A stretch of 64,000 bases of DNA. Origin: Diploscapter coronatus (taxonomy: Eukaryota; Nematoda; Chromadorea; Rhabditida; Rhabditidae). A model generated the notes under the pieces. It saw nothing but the letters and a program-made list of their open reading frames with translations, was not told the origin of the DNA and did no database searches. This document shows positions 12,870-25,888 of this stretch, piece by piece (within the stretch, counting starts at the first letter, position 1; each line of letters begins with the position of its first letter). A program made the position numbers and the translations under genes. The stretch is taken from assembly GCA_964036155.1 (NCBI GenBank), contig OZ038422.1, positions 23,893,201 to 23,957,200 on the forward strand, read 5' to 3'.

Positions 12870-15800
12870 TTAACGTAGTTGTTGAACGAAGTTTTGTAGC
12901 GCCTTTATATGCAGTCTGGCAGCTTGAAGGAGTCGGGTGCAATCATGTCGTTCGGCCATTTCTGAAATTTACAAGTTATTATTTCTCAGCATTCCCAATA
13001 CCAGTCGGTAGTATTTTTTGAGGAAAAAACCAATTGATACTGATTGGTTTTATCTTGTATTACGAATCAGTGCCGAAAATTTCTTCAAAACTATTAAAGA
13101 TGTATATCCTGCTCTCAAATTGAATAGTAACTCATAAAATCCATACCATTAAAGAACTTGATCATGTCAGTGAAGTCCATCTGGCTGCCGATTATAACAT
13201 CTCGGTAATTCGTGATAATCGCGAGAGCGAAGAACAGAGCAAAGTGCGGAGTGAAGGTGCGGTTCGCGGCCCAAATTGTCTCCCAAACTTTGTAGGTACA
13301 GTCGTAGGATAATTCTAAATCTTCGAATTAGAAAATATGGGGAAATCCGCCAATGAATTGTGACTTCAATAATCAATTTAAAAATTTTAAAAGTTGCTTC
13401 CAAGATAAAGTTGGCCTTCGATTTGTTTCGTGAAAAGGAATCTACCTCTCTTGAAATCCAGCAAGAACCATCGATAGCTGAAGTACAAATGAGTGCAATC
13501 CGTAGATGCGGATAATAACGAGAAAATCTGAGGGTCGATGACCTGAAGTATAAATGGTTGGTAGTTAATTAGCATAATTATCCTAATTACCTGAATTAAC
13601 GATCGCAAATTAGAGAGACATTCATCCATGCCAGTCCGCTGAGGGAAATTCTCCCGCAATCGACTCATAAGTATAGAGAAACATTCAATTGTTAGGGCTT
13701 CTGAAGGATAATTATCGACAATTAAACAGTTAACGAAATAAATAAGGTAATTACCATCTTCGAAAATGACTAGTAAGGGAGCCAGAAGGTCACACATTCC
13801 TTGAACATAGCCCTCATCCAGGTTTCGTCGAACATACGTGATCATAACTCGCCTGAAAATTTGTTAGGTTTGAAAGTTTTTTTTTATAAATAAATCATGA
13901 CTATTTGATTGTTAAGTACCTAAAAGAGTTTATTATTATAATATTAAATAAAAATTTAATTCAATATATCTCATCATCATTGACGAAACTTTGCTTCATG
14001 ATTCACAACGATTCTTGTTTTTTGCCCAAACTACTTGATTTTTGATAAGATGTAAGGTATATCATAGTGAAGATCAAATAATTTCTGCTAATCTGATAAT
14101 GACGACGTCAAAAGATCCATAAAATCTTAAATTTACCTCAAACTCTCCAAATTTTCCTTGTTCGAGAAGAAGAACAAATTCCTGTCGCATCTTTCGACGT
14201 CCTTGTCAATTCGATGCAAATTCGTCGTGAAAGTCGTCAGGAGAATTTCAGAGGAACAAGGTTCGTCCTAGATTATAAATTCAAGAATTGTCTGACAATG
14301 AAAATACCTTATTAAGTTCCTCAGGTCGATTATCCTCTTCGAAAACATCACTGGCTATTGAGCATTCGCGAACGGGAGAGGAGAATTTCTTGGCTCGGGC
14401 TAAAATATGGATTACTCCTTGATATCGGTAATCGTATCATAACAGTAAGGAAAATATCATCGATAAATGAACAATAAAAATTTATATGCTAGATCAGAGT
14501 AAAAGTATATCTTTCTATTTTCATTCATTCATTCAAAGAAGTGGTGATTGGATTATTGATTTCGTAAACGCAGTCTCGATTTTCATGAAACCTACCTGCG
14601 ATAAAAGCTTCTTCATCCCGTTTTCTCACTTCAGCCTCCAAAACTCGCCAATCGTCCACTTCTCTTCTAAAGTTAATCAAAAATATATATTTGAAAACTA
14701 GATTATACCGGTATTTCTTCGTGAATTCTCCAGTTTTTGGCTCCTGGTTTTCATCCCACTTGAACAGTCCGATGAGGTATGGCCAAGCCTGTCTTCGCAA
14801 TTCCTTAGGGTTGCTGCCTTCGATTCCTTTCCAATAAACCCGAGATAGGAATTCTTGCTCAAGTTCTGGCTAAAAGGACGATATAATTTTTATACTTAAC
14901 TTTTTTGTTAAATATTATCTATGAGATACGTAATCCCCGGCATTAGAAATATCGATAAAATCAAGTCTATGAGTTTGAATATTTTTGAAATATAAGTTCT
15001 TAGCAAAGCAGTATGATTTTAAAGCAATGAAGGTTTGTTGAAATTTTCAATGTCCAAGTTTGAACTGGTAATATAGCCTTAAGTTCAAATTTCTTCGAAA
15101 CATTTAAAACATAACTATTTTAAGATAATTCTATACTTACTGTTTTCTCGGTCCTGCACTTCTTCCAGAACTCCTCATCTACCGGTTGAGCGTCTTCCTC
15201 TCCCTGGACCACGTTTGTTTCGACCAAATATAGCAAATGTTTTCGGATCGTCTTCAAATGACGGCAGTAGGTTAGCCCTGAATTTAGCGATTATTGATTT
15301 TTATTGATTACTCTCTCCTTACATCCATAAAATGCTCTAGCCAATATCTGATGTCGCATCGATTCACAAGCCTTGCCCATTTGCATGCTAAATTTGTATT
15401 CTCAGTGATTTATTTGGAATGGTAGAAAGACTAGGTTACTATTTCAAAATATCAAGAATGGAGAATTTTTGACGCCTACTTTATTAGTTTTTTTGTTTGT
15501 GAAAGAAATTTAATTTTTTTACTTTTGACAATGTCGCAATATTTATCTTTGAAATATATCAGTAACCTAATTTTTTGAAACCTACTTAATAAGAGAGTCT
15601 ACATTGGTATCCATAATGTAGGGCGAGTTTGGCAATGATATACTGAAAATAAAAACTTCTAAGAAAAATTAAAGAAAAAATTAGAAACCAATTATTAGCC
15701 GTATTAGGAGGAGTTTCCAATGGAGGTGAGGGAGGTTCGATGTCGTCGAAGGGAATCGGGTCATTGCCCGCAATTCGCACCAGCCGGAACACATAGTCCA

Positions 15801-18800
15801 TCATGGAGGGACTGGCTGTCGAGCGTTTTCTCAAACGGGGAAGAGCCTTTTCTGGAATTTAGCGCATGTGATAAAATATTGTATTGCTTTAACTTTGCGA
15901 AGATTAGGGAAAAGTTCAATGTTCGCTATATTATTCTTCTTACTTTTATATAATGGTAAAAGGTTCAAATTATTATATGATTCGAATTATTTTTAAACAG
16001 TAGTAGTGCACTTTCCAATTGCATGATACATCAAAACAATAACGCTTTATTGATTAGAATACCTTTGCCATGCCCAGCCCAGAGTGGTGGATCTAATCTC
16101 AGCGACGGAGCTAAGCCAGTTTCTAAAGCTGTCAGGAAGACGAGCGAATGTTGACCGGCCGGCAATTGCAGAGGTGCTGATTGCACGCCCTCGCAATTCA
16201 CGAAGGTCAGTGTCGAGGGGTAGTTTTCGTCTGAATAACTTGTCATATTTTCTGATTATTTCTGCTTACAGGTAATATATTCTAGATTCCGTTAAACTGA
16301 AGAAAAAGAAAAATATTTCCCTATTTATTTGCAATGAATAATGGTACGATTTCATGGCACATGGCATATTTTAGGTAAAAATAATAATATTTAGCTACCT
16401 TTTTGATGCAAATGAATGTATATGATATCCTGCATCTGTATCTGTATAGCCTGCTTCCAATTCTGTTCGATATCTTTACCATTCGCAGAACAAGGCTGAG
16501 AACTGAAATTTTTAGGCTAAAACCTGCACAGATCATGATTCTTTGTACCTAGCATGCATCAATTGATTCGGAGTCCATTTTAGCGAAAGTTCACCATCGT
16601 GGTTCTTATGAAGCGAGAGATACCCTGAATTTTAGTATTTAGATATTTATGTGCAATCATCGTCCTAACACTAGTTTATGAAATTTGCTTGAAACCTAAT
16701 CACGAATTTTAATGATTCACCAAAATTCCTCATTATTGAAGGTTTTAAAATTTTATCTCTATTGATGATTTCCAGCGAAAACTACAAAGAACAAATTGTA
16801 AAATATTTAAATTTGTCCATATTTACTAAAACATTTTAGGCCATTTGGAAATGTAATAACATCGTAGCATCGTAACACGCGAAATAATTTGGCTATAGAT
16901 AGAGAATGAGCTAGGATAGATTATTACTCATGCTATTTCTTGTGTTACGATTAGGACACGATGAATTTTCCAGCTAGCATTTTATCAAGCTGCTTACCTT
17001 TTATGGGCGTTTCTTCTCCTGGAGCGGCTACGCACACGTTATTCTTGCCATACAGCAAATTCGTTCGGAAATTGTGATGCAGCGAATAAACATAGTCACG
17101 ACTGACGGAGCCTCGATCCACCGACACTATGCTGCTGCCTTGACGCACTATCTGGAACTTGTTAGGATTAGACTTTTCAATTATTGAGCTTTTTCTGCAA
17201 TGCATAGTAACTGGAGATCACTGGATTTTTTTTTCTTCAAACTTTTGATTTGTGAAAGTTCGAAACCTACTATACAATCTAATTTTTCTTCGATAAGAAC
17301 AACGTTTCACAACTGATGCCGTCTTAGGCAATGGAAAATTGGAGCATTTCGATAGGATTTTGATAAGTACAAATTAGAATACCATAAATTTTACATGAAG
17401 AACTTTCGCTTACAGATAAAGGAGGCCTAGCGGGATTAGGATTTGGGGATGTGGGCATCCGCATACTCGAACTGCTCGTTCGATCGACCATTTCGTCGGT
17501 GATGGGGGCGGGCTGACCCAACTGCTCCTCCAGACCCATTCTACGATATGTCACTGCACATGGACCTACTGAAAGTTATTTTTAATGATTTGTTTTCGTT
17601 TCTAAAGCCACTCGTAATATTGTAATTATGAATAATAAGTGAATAGCAAGAATGTTAAAATTTAAACACGAATCATACTTTTTGTAAGTAACGATGAAAT
17701 GACGACATGATTATTAATTCGCAAAATTAAAATTGAAATTAGTTGCAGTTTTATGTTTCAAATAAATACGTGTAAATAATAGATAACGAAAGCTATATTG
17801 ATTTGGTATTTTTCAGGTCACAATATTTAATCAGTGAAAGTGAAATTTTCAAGATATGGTATTTTATGAAAAAACCTTACACTAACTTAAATTAAAATCA
17901 TAAATGCAACAATTGACTCAAAACAAAGCAAATTGTCCTAAGAATTTGCATGAAACATGGAAAAACAAATATTTTTCTTCGATATTTCCTCAGTAAAACT
18001 GAAAATGCAGTTTGGTGCGGCTAAAAATGGCTAGAGAACCGATTAGCATGCATAAATTGAAGGACTAACTAATACTGTGAAAAGAAAGGGGATGCGCTCA
18101 ATAAGCATAGAGGAAAATGTCAACGAAAATGTAAATGAATGCACATCCATGAGGAGGAAGATACATGAAAAATGGGGCTAATATGAATTTCTACGAATCA
18201 AATATCTTACGCCTTTTTACCCATCTCAAAGCACATTATTTCAGGTATTGGAAAAAGTTGCTAATATCCATCTCATACAAAATATGCACCATTACTAAAT
18301 GTAAAGATGGCATTTGCCAATATTTTGAAATAAAGCATATTTTACAGGATCAGAGCATTACATGTCATTTTAGACAAAGGATATGCTATTTTGGTGTTTA
18401 ACATGATGAAAATATGAAAACGAGATATTAGGTAAAATGAAAGGAAGGCGAAAATAGACAAATGGTCGAAAAGCATTAATGCGGAAATGAACCTATAAAA
18501 GTGGCGAGGGGACCTGATAATAAATATTTCAGGACAGTAATTCGGCGAATATATTTCAACTTTCAAGAAGCAAACAAATTTATGGTTCGTTAGTTGTTTT
18601 CTTTCGAATTTTCAGAATCCTTGAAAATTCTGGTAAAAACAAGATTAATTTGAATTTTCAAAGGTCAAAAGCATCAAATAACCGTTTCCCTAATGGAAAA
18701 ATGTGCTTCAAGAGAATTTTAGAGTATACGATAATTACATTTTAAAATGCGCATTTCTCCGACAGCAAATGTGTCTGCTTTAGGAAATTCGCAGAAAGGA

Positions 18801-21800
18801 AAAATTAATCAAATTAATGCATAATTAAATCGATAATAACCTGCGCTATGTCATATTCATGACGACGTTGTTTTGATGCAATAATTATGTTTTGAGGGAT
18901 AAGAAATAAAATCGAAATAAAAGAAATGCGAAGTAACTCAAAATAACTTCAAAATAGCGTTATTAGCGAGTTGTTTATCGCACAATCGCGGCGGATTGTC
19001 GGAAAATTGAAGGATGAATTTAAAATTTGATTCAGACTTGCAGAAAATTTTTAAAATAGAATTTATCAATCTTATCAAGATTCGGGGAAAAAAATCTTAT
19101 TGGATAAAATAATTCATGGATTAGGAAGAATATCTATTCTTTAAATTTCTAAAAATGAGTCGTGTAAAAGTAAGATAAACTTCTGTAGACTCAAATACCA
19201 ACTACAACAATAATAGTACTCGAGAAACTTCAATTCCCCTTCGCATTCTGCAATGAAAAGCGACAATTTTCCTGCAATATGGCTCTGCGGCTAATCAATT
19301 TTGCATTGCCTCGTGAGTTCAGCGAATTTCAGAGATCAAAATATGAAAAAAAAAAAATCGAACAAAGTGATATTTCAAACAAAATTCAAGAAAATATATA
19401 TTGAAGGAATAGAAGATAAGAACTAAAATAGTGATGCTTATCAAGGTTTTCACCATTCTCCTAAATTTGTAATTCTAAGCTGGGGATTATGAAGGATTTT
19501 TTTAAAATACGCTCAAACATGGCCCTTCAGAAGCGCTAGCAGAAATTTTAATTTCCGATTTTATGCTAGTCGCAGATATTTTTCATCAAAATTTGAGATG
19601 TTTTTGCATCGAAAATTGTGGAAAATGCATTGAAAAGGCTAGGGGTTTTCGGATTTATGGGTAGAGATTGCAGAATGAAAAAAAACGGAAACGAAACCCG
19701 CAAAAACGGAGCATAATGAGAGTAAAGAAGTGAGGACGAGAGGGTAAAGGGAGAAATGGGAAGAAACAGGAAAAGGGGATGCCAAAGACGAAAAAGGGGG
19801 ACAGACTGAATCGATTTTGTGCAAACGCCCCGAGGCTAGAATGGGAAAGAGCTTTGCTAGAATTAAAAGAGGATGGAAGGATTTCTGATAGGATGAGGAA
19901 ATTCGAAACGGCCATATCAAATAGACAAAAAGTTATTTTTAAAAAAGCATTGATAAAAAGTAAAAAATGATCTGTCTTTAGAAAGAAAAGAGAATAGAAG
20001 GATTTTTGATAGTGAAAAGGCTTTTGGATAGTTTGAAAAAAAAACTCGAGACTTCAGAGTGATGAAAAATCTCTGAGCATGATGATAAATGGAAAGCTAT
20101 TTTAAAGTAGGAATTCAGTTTAAAAAATGACTAAACTTGAGAAATTGAAATAAAAATGTAAATTATTAAATGTAAAAATTCCGGATAAAGAGTCTATGAA
20201 TGGCAAGCCTTCTGGGGCTATGTCCCCCACAGACAACCGGTCTAATGTAATTTGAGACCAGCGAAACGAGAAGCGCACAGCCATTATTTTAAACCTCGCC
20301 AATATGGAATTCCACTCCAAATGTTAGAGGGAATACTCACATCATGAGAAAATAATGCGATTTCCACGAATTTCATCGAATGTAGCTTGGAGTTGAATTA
20401 AGAACATACTGATTTTGAGATGATATCATCGATAAATTTTAGGCGTAGTTGGAAATAAAAAATGAAGTTAAACTCCATTTAAATTCAACTTAGACCTGAG
20501 GTTTTATGTAGATATTTTGGTTCACAAATTATTACAAGGGAATAACTTAGCGCTTAGCGTATCAAGCGACGCAATTCTACTCCACTCAAACCATAAAGTA
20601 AAACATTTGTAATAAATTCAAGATTTATGGCAAATCCTCACACAACAAAGCAGTGACCATGCCGCCCTTCGCTCGATCGACCATCAGAGCTGAAGCTTCG
20701 TAGAAACGTCGCATACTGTAACCATTCTTTTCTTAGATTTCAAAGAAACCCTTCTGAATTCAGCGGTTTCTACCTTTTTGAGGTGTTGATGAAGTGTATG
20801 ATCGTGGAGAGAGATCGCATGTGCAAGGCTTCCCGAATCCACTCCAAATGCGGCGAAGCCCGCGGGTGGCTAGAAATTTGAGGAATAGATTTTTTAAATT
20901 TTATGCCTTGTAGTTTTCAAATGATTATCTGGTTTGGCATAGGATTATAGATAAATTTTCAATTTTCATGAAATGAAATGTGACATTTTAAAATTCTCTA
21001 GTGAACGCAGGAATTTGAATAAAAATAATCTCGCATTGAAAATCGTTGCCAACACTTTCAGAAAATTTCAATATATCTATATTAATGTGATCCTTATCAA
21101 TTTTCTCAATCTTCAAGTTAGGAACATTTTTTGTAAGTTTAGAAATTTCTGAAAAAATCAGAAAATCTCAAACAAAACAATCCAATTTGGAGTTTTTCTT
21201 AGTATTGAAAAAAATACTATTGACTCTGGGCGAGTTTTTCGACCACCATTTGGGCGGATTGGTGTTGTTTTGCGACGGAATGCAATAAGGCTATGGAGGA
21301 TCGAGAGCCGAACAGACCGAGCAGACGACGGCGCAGACCGTCCATCAAACACGCGTCCACTGCCGCTGAAATTTGAAATCCTTCCAGATGTTCAAAAGAA
21401 AAATTCGATTGGCGATCAGTTGAAAATTACGCATTTCGGTTATAGTTAAATGCAACATATGTAACGGGAAAAAATTATTCTTCCATTATAATGCAAACTC
21501 GAAGAATTTTGTTAAATTACAGTCTTCAAATTATGATAGTTTTATAATCTGCAAATCTCGCCTAATTGCAAATTAGTTAGTATCATAGATCCGATCGTGG
21601 AATTTGCTCCAATAGATTTTACTATAATTTTCCAAGAATTCTCGTTATTTTTCGACTTTAACTCGTTATTCTTATTTCTATTCCCCATGTACCATTATTT
21701 GTGTTGGATTGTGTTTAGCCTACCGGTCCATCATCGCTAATGAGGACACACGTCGGTTGAGAAGAGCCAAGGAAAGGGTGCATAAATAATTCCTGCACTT

Positions 21801-22755
21801 TCGGCATATTTACATCAAAAGGGGGAAATAAGAATGCGACTGAATCGGTAATTGGCAAGAAAGAACATCTGTAGCCTGGTTTTGGTGACGGTGTGCATTA
21901 AATTGGCCAAGTTTGAAACTATCACTTTACCCAATTTTAACGAAGTACGTTGAAAACGCTTGATGTTTATAGGCAAAGTTATTCTAGCATTAACTTGATC
22001 ATATATGTTACGAAATTTGAGCGGCAAAATTAAGACAATTGTCGTTTGTTTTGTGACAGACAGATCGAGGAATTCAGAATTCGAAATAAAAAAGCCTACC
22101 ACATAATGAAGTCACATAGGCGGACTGTAAATCGACGGTACGTTTCGTGACAGCTTCTTCCATAATCACTTTGACCTGAAATGAAAAAATGGAAGGTTAA
22201 AAATAAGAGATGTTTCAAAATAAATCACAATCATCATGACGAATGGATAGAGTCGCTCCCCTCCTCTTTTATATCGGATTTTAAAATCATTTAAATCACC
22301 TCTCTCTTGAGCTTAGCGATGAGCTCATTCTTTCGAGTAGTTTGGTCATCCGGTTGAGTTTCTTCGACATCAACGACACTGCCGTTGCGAGTTATTCGTT
22401 CACAAGCACCTTCTGGTCTGAACTCAGATTTTATTACTTTAATAAAAATGATTTGTGATCTTGTTAATTAATTGTCACAAATAATTGATTTGATATGTTA
22501 CATTTAATTTGAAATGTCAGTTTTCATTATTTTCAAATTAGTTTGTGAACACTTACGAGATATTATATCACTGATAAAAAAAATAGTATTTTTGAAATAA
22601 AGAATGATTTTCTACTTGATCCACTCTTCCTCCCTGATCTGATTGTTTTCAGTCAACCCATTGATCCAATCGACCACAGAACTTCGCCTTCGTCGACCCC
22701 GCTCTAGCTTCCGGTTCCCTCGCAATGCTGCATCTGCACTCGCATGGCGAAACAT
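12870..22755 (-). CDS. tbc-8: TBC-8 / SGSM1-2 RUN and TBC domain Rab GAP
   Basis: In C. elegans TBC-8 acts on RAB-2 in dense-core-vesicle maturation. Exons (approximate): 22616-22755, 22301-22417, 22104-22174, 21216-21366, 20787-20871, 20660-20717, 17414-17566, 16998-17200, 16552-16626, 16403-16500, 16067-16232, 15691-15856, 15597-15649, 15327-15384, 15141-15280, 14709-14872, 14600-14675, 14309-14402, 14148-14268, 13757-13854, 13593-13705, 13444-13542, 13155-13318, 12870-12961. The RUN domain ([16 protein letters not shown]) spans exons 3-6. SGSM hallmarks follow: [38 protein letters not shown]. The TBC domain has both catalytic fingers, the Arg in [10 protein letters not shown] and the Gln in [12 protein letters not shown], so GAP activity is likely. 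It ends FFNEMAERHD plus a short tail, as SGSM proteins do. The linker inside the TBC region is much shorter than in human SGSM1. The start ATG lies 19 bases after a TTTCCAG acceptor at 22775. Confidence 0.92.
17567..20659 (-). other. large tbc-8 intron (3.1 kb)
   Basis: This intron splits the RUN end (exon near 20660) from the SGSM exon beginning VGPCAVTY. It is AT-rich. A stretch at about 19675-19900 is strongly purine-rich on the + strand, hence pyrimidine-rich in the transcript. Short open frames there on both strands follow from the base bias and show no domain. No RNA gene was recognised. Confidence 0.55.
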
Positions 22756-23263
22756 GCAATGCACAGTAAACTACCTGGAAATGAGATAAGGTTTATGATA
22801 ATCATAAAGAAAGCACAGTAAATAGTCATTGCGAACGAACGAAATAATGTTCTACAGTGCAATATTTTAGGAAAATTCATTCAAGATATGAAAAAGTTAT
22901 TATAAAATTGATGGATCTTGTGATGATGTGTCACAATTTAGACTAGTTAGTTGAGAAAGTAATGAATGTCGATGACAATCTTTTGAAAGTTATATTGGAA
23001 TGTCCGAAATTTCTAAACTACATAAATGCAAATTCGAACATCATAGAATCAAGCGCCTTTCTCATGAAATCATACCTCGCGACAAAGTTACGCTATTTTG
23101 AGCTATAACAAATATGCAGATTAGAAAAATTAGCATAGCTTTCCTAACCTTAAAATAGATGCTAGATTTTGATTAGTTATTATGGAAAACGACGATTTCT
23201 GGTGAATAAATGAGGAACGAGATGAATATTTTTCAGGATAATATTTACGTCGTTTGGCTCAAA

Positions 23264-23640
23264 TGCGAGTCGGTGTGCGTTGTGGATTCCAAAGAGTAAT
23301 TGCATAATTACAGGGGAATGAGGAAATTATCTAGACACCTAATAATTTACTGAACAGCCAACAATAAGATATTTCGTATATTGAGGAGTTTAGCGATATT
23401 AATGAAAAGTATTTAAAGACAGGTTGGTTTCAAGTTTTCAAAGGTAAATGTTAGCCTATTAGAAATTTGTTCACATTTTGTGAAACTGTTCGCAGAAAAT
23501 CTTCGAAATTTGTGAGTCGAATACGAGTTGAATTCCAAAATAATTGTATAATTACGCCCAAAAATGAGAGCGAAAAATTATTCGGGTACCTAATGATTTA
23601 TGAATTTAACGACGATAGATGAAAATATTCCAATTCAAAT
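23264..23640. repeat. diverged direct duplication upstream of tbc-8
   Basis: Copies at about 23264-23392 and 23511-23640 share GCGAGTCG/GTGAGTCG, then GATTCCAAA/AATTCCAAA, TAATTGNATAATTAC, an AATGAG block and ACCTAAT.ATTTA. The two are clearly related but diverged. The TAATTG/ATAATTA strings are homeodomain-type cores, so this may be a duplicated regulatory module or an old repeat. Confidence 0.45.
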
Positions 23641-25859
23641 CAATTCTGAGAGACAACTATGTTTCGAATTTTATGGGGAATTAATGATCTAAAAATTATT
23701 TAACTAGCGAAAATTATCTCTTGTCGGAAAAATCATAAAATTTAGAAATAAAGTGAGCTTTCAGAATACAAGATTTATGAAAAAAAGACGAAAACCTCAA
23801 AAATCATTATTTCTATGATAAGAAGGCTTTTTTGCAGAAGAATTACAACAATTGGTAAGCATTCTGAGAAATTGAAAATAGCTGGTTATTCTGCAGGAAT
23901 AGGGAGGGGATTCATTATTCTCTTGGGGTGGAATGTGGGAGGTGCTTTCTTCTTTTTTCCATTTCATAGCATTCGACAAAATCTCATTATCGACACAACA
24001 ACATTCCTCAGAAAAGGGCGGAGCTAATTAGCGGTTTTCATTGAGATTTTTCAGGACAATTGATTTTTTGTTTAAATGCATATGCTGATTAAAGACGAAA
24101 TTTTATAACGATAATCCAATATTGTTTAAACATCTTTGCAAAAATGATACGATTTTGAGGATTACCGTTTAATTTACTGATTTTAAAATGACTTTTAACC
24201 TGAATTCAATATTTTCTAAAATAAATTTGCGAACATTCAACGGCAGAATGAAATTTAGCACGTTTTGATGGTATCGAGATAAATTGTATTAGATTTATGC
24301 TAATTAGTTTTAATTATCGAAAGAATCGCCACCCTCAACTAATTATTGAGATTATTCAAATTATCTCGAGGTTTTGAGATTATTACATGTCATTTGGTAG
24401 CTTTCAGACTACAATAACTGCGAGAATAAAATTTCATTCTCAAGACAAAAACACGCTTTTTGAGGGAATTTAATGAGAATGTGCACATAAAATTGCAAGT
24501 GAAACGATAGTGCGATTTAGAAAAAAGATGATCTGAGATTAATCCTGTTCAAATTAAGTCCAGACTACAAATGATAATCGCGTAAGAAGTAAATTGACCC
24601 AATAGTAATTCTAAAAAATCAAAATGTGAAAGAAAAACATCCAGATACTAAACGATCAAATTTTAAAACAAAATGAGCGTTTTTTTTCAAAGTAGATAAA
24701 ATCGTGACCCGTAATTTAGCGATGTTCAAAATCTGCTCTAATACAACATATTGGCAAAGAGACTGACTTTTCGAACCTAGCTGATTTGCAAGACTTCCTC
24801 AATACATGAATATGAGAATGTTGGCTAGAATGACAAACATTCCCTATTCTAGTCCGGCCTATTCCCCTTTAGTGCATCAGAATGACTTTCTATATGAGCA
24901 AAACAGAGTGTCAGAGAACGCCAGTTTTTGATCCGAAAATGTGCCATTTTGGCCCAAAATAATCTCGGAGAAGTAAGTAATTCATCATTTAGTCGGTGAA
25001 ATTTATGATTTTGACGCGATAATAAATCTCCAAGCGGAAATACAGAACACCTCATGAATTTGAGCGAGAAAATTGAGTGGAATGGACGAGAAAGTTTAAA
25101 GTTGGCTGTGCGAAATGCCAAATTTCTGAAAATGCGCGCAAAAATCTGAATCTGATCATCTGGAAAATAGGGGACGGACAACGTGGGGGATTTTGAGACG
25201 AAATTGAGGTTTTCCGAGATTTCTTTTAGAAATGTAGAATAATGACAAAAATGTGTATGAAATCATCATGAAAACTTGATGAAGGAAAGAACGGTGGGAA
25301 AAGGAAAATTTTAGATCTGCAAACATTTTTTGTTGTTGAAAGAATTATCGATCATTCTAAAAAAAAACAACGACAACATCGCTCTTTAGTATGGTGACAA
25401 CTTTTTATTCGAGTATTTTTTCGGAATCCGAAAGTATTTTTAAAAAAATGAAAAAGCGCACACAATTAAAAATATTCTCCCCCACTAAGAATTTGAATTT
25501 TTTTCTAAAAACAAGAAATTTCCGAATTCAGTTCAATTGGACCAAAAGTTTTGCTAATATCCTCATCATCAAATTGGAAATTCGAGTGAACAGTTTGAAA
25601 TGAACGAATCGAAGTTCTGAAAATTGGTCCAAACAACGGCTCGAATGCAAATGACATGTAGATACAGAGCCACAGAACCACTGAGCCAATTTGCAAGGGC
25701 CTCCCCTATCTACTCGATCAGACATCTCGCAATTATCCCAGCCATTTTCATCCTTTATCTCTCAACATTAGACGAGAGATTCTGCACATGCCATTTAGAA
25801 CTCTGAATCCACAGCGCAACTAACAAGAAAATTGGCGGGAAAACGGGAAATGCCTTCAG

Positions 25860-25888
25860 TGACGTCACAAAGCCGATTAAATGAGTCA
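25860..25888. promoter_or_regulatory. CRE palindrome and AP-1 site pair
   Basis: A perfect TGACGTCA (25860-25867) is followed 14 bases later by TGAGTCA (25882-25888). They lie about 3.1 kb upstream of the tbc-8 start. CREB/ATF and bZIP Jun/Fos proteins bind such sequences. Function is inferred from the two consensus sites only; single sites of this length do occur by chance. Confidence 0.35.

Noticed and set aside
22560..22575. A 14-base micro-exon in tbc-8
   Set aside because: It has AG and GT borders but would break the frame; direct joining of the flanking exons gives the expected reading.
24849..25181. 110-codon minus-strand frame in the intergenic region
   Set aside because: No domain, splice partners or signal peptide; consistent with chance.
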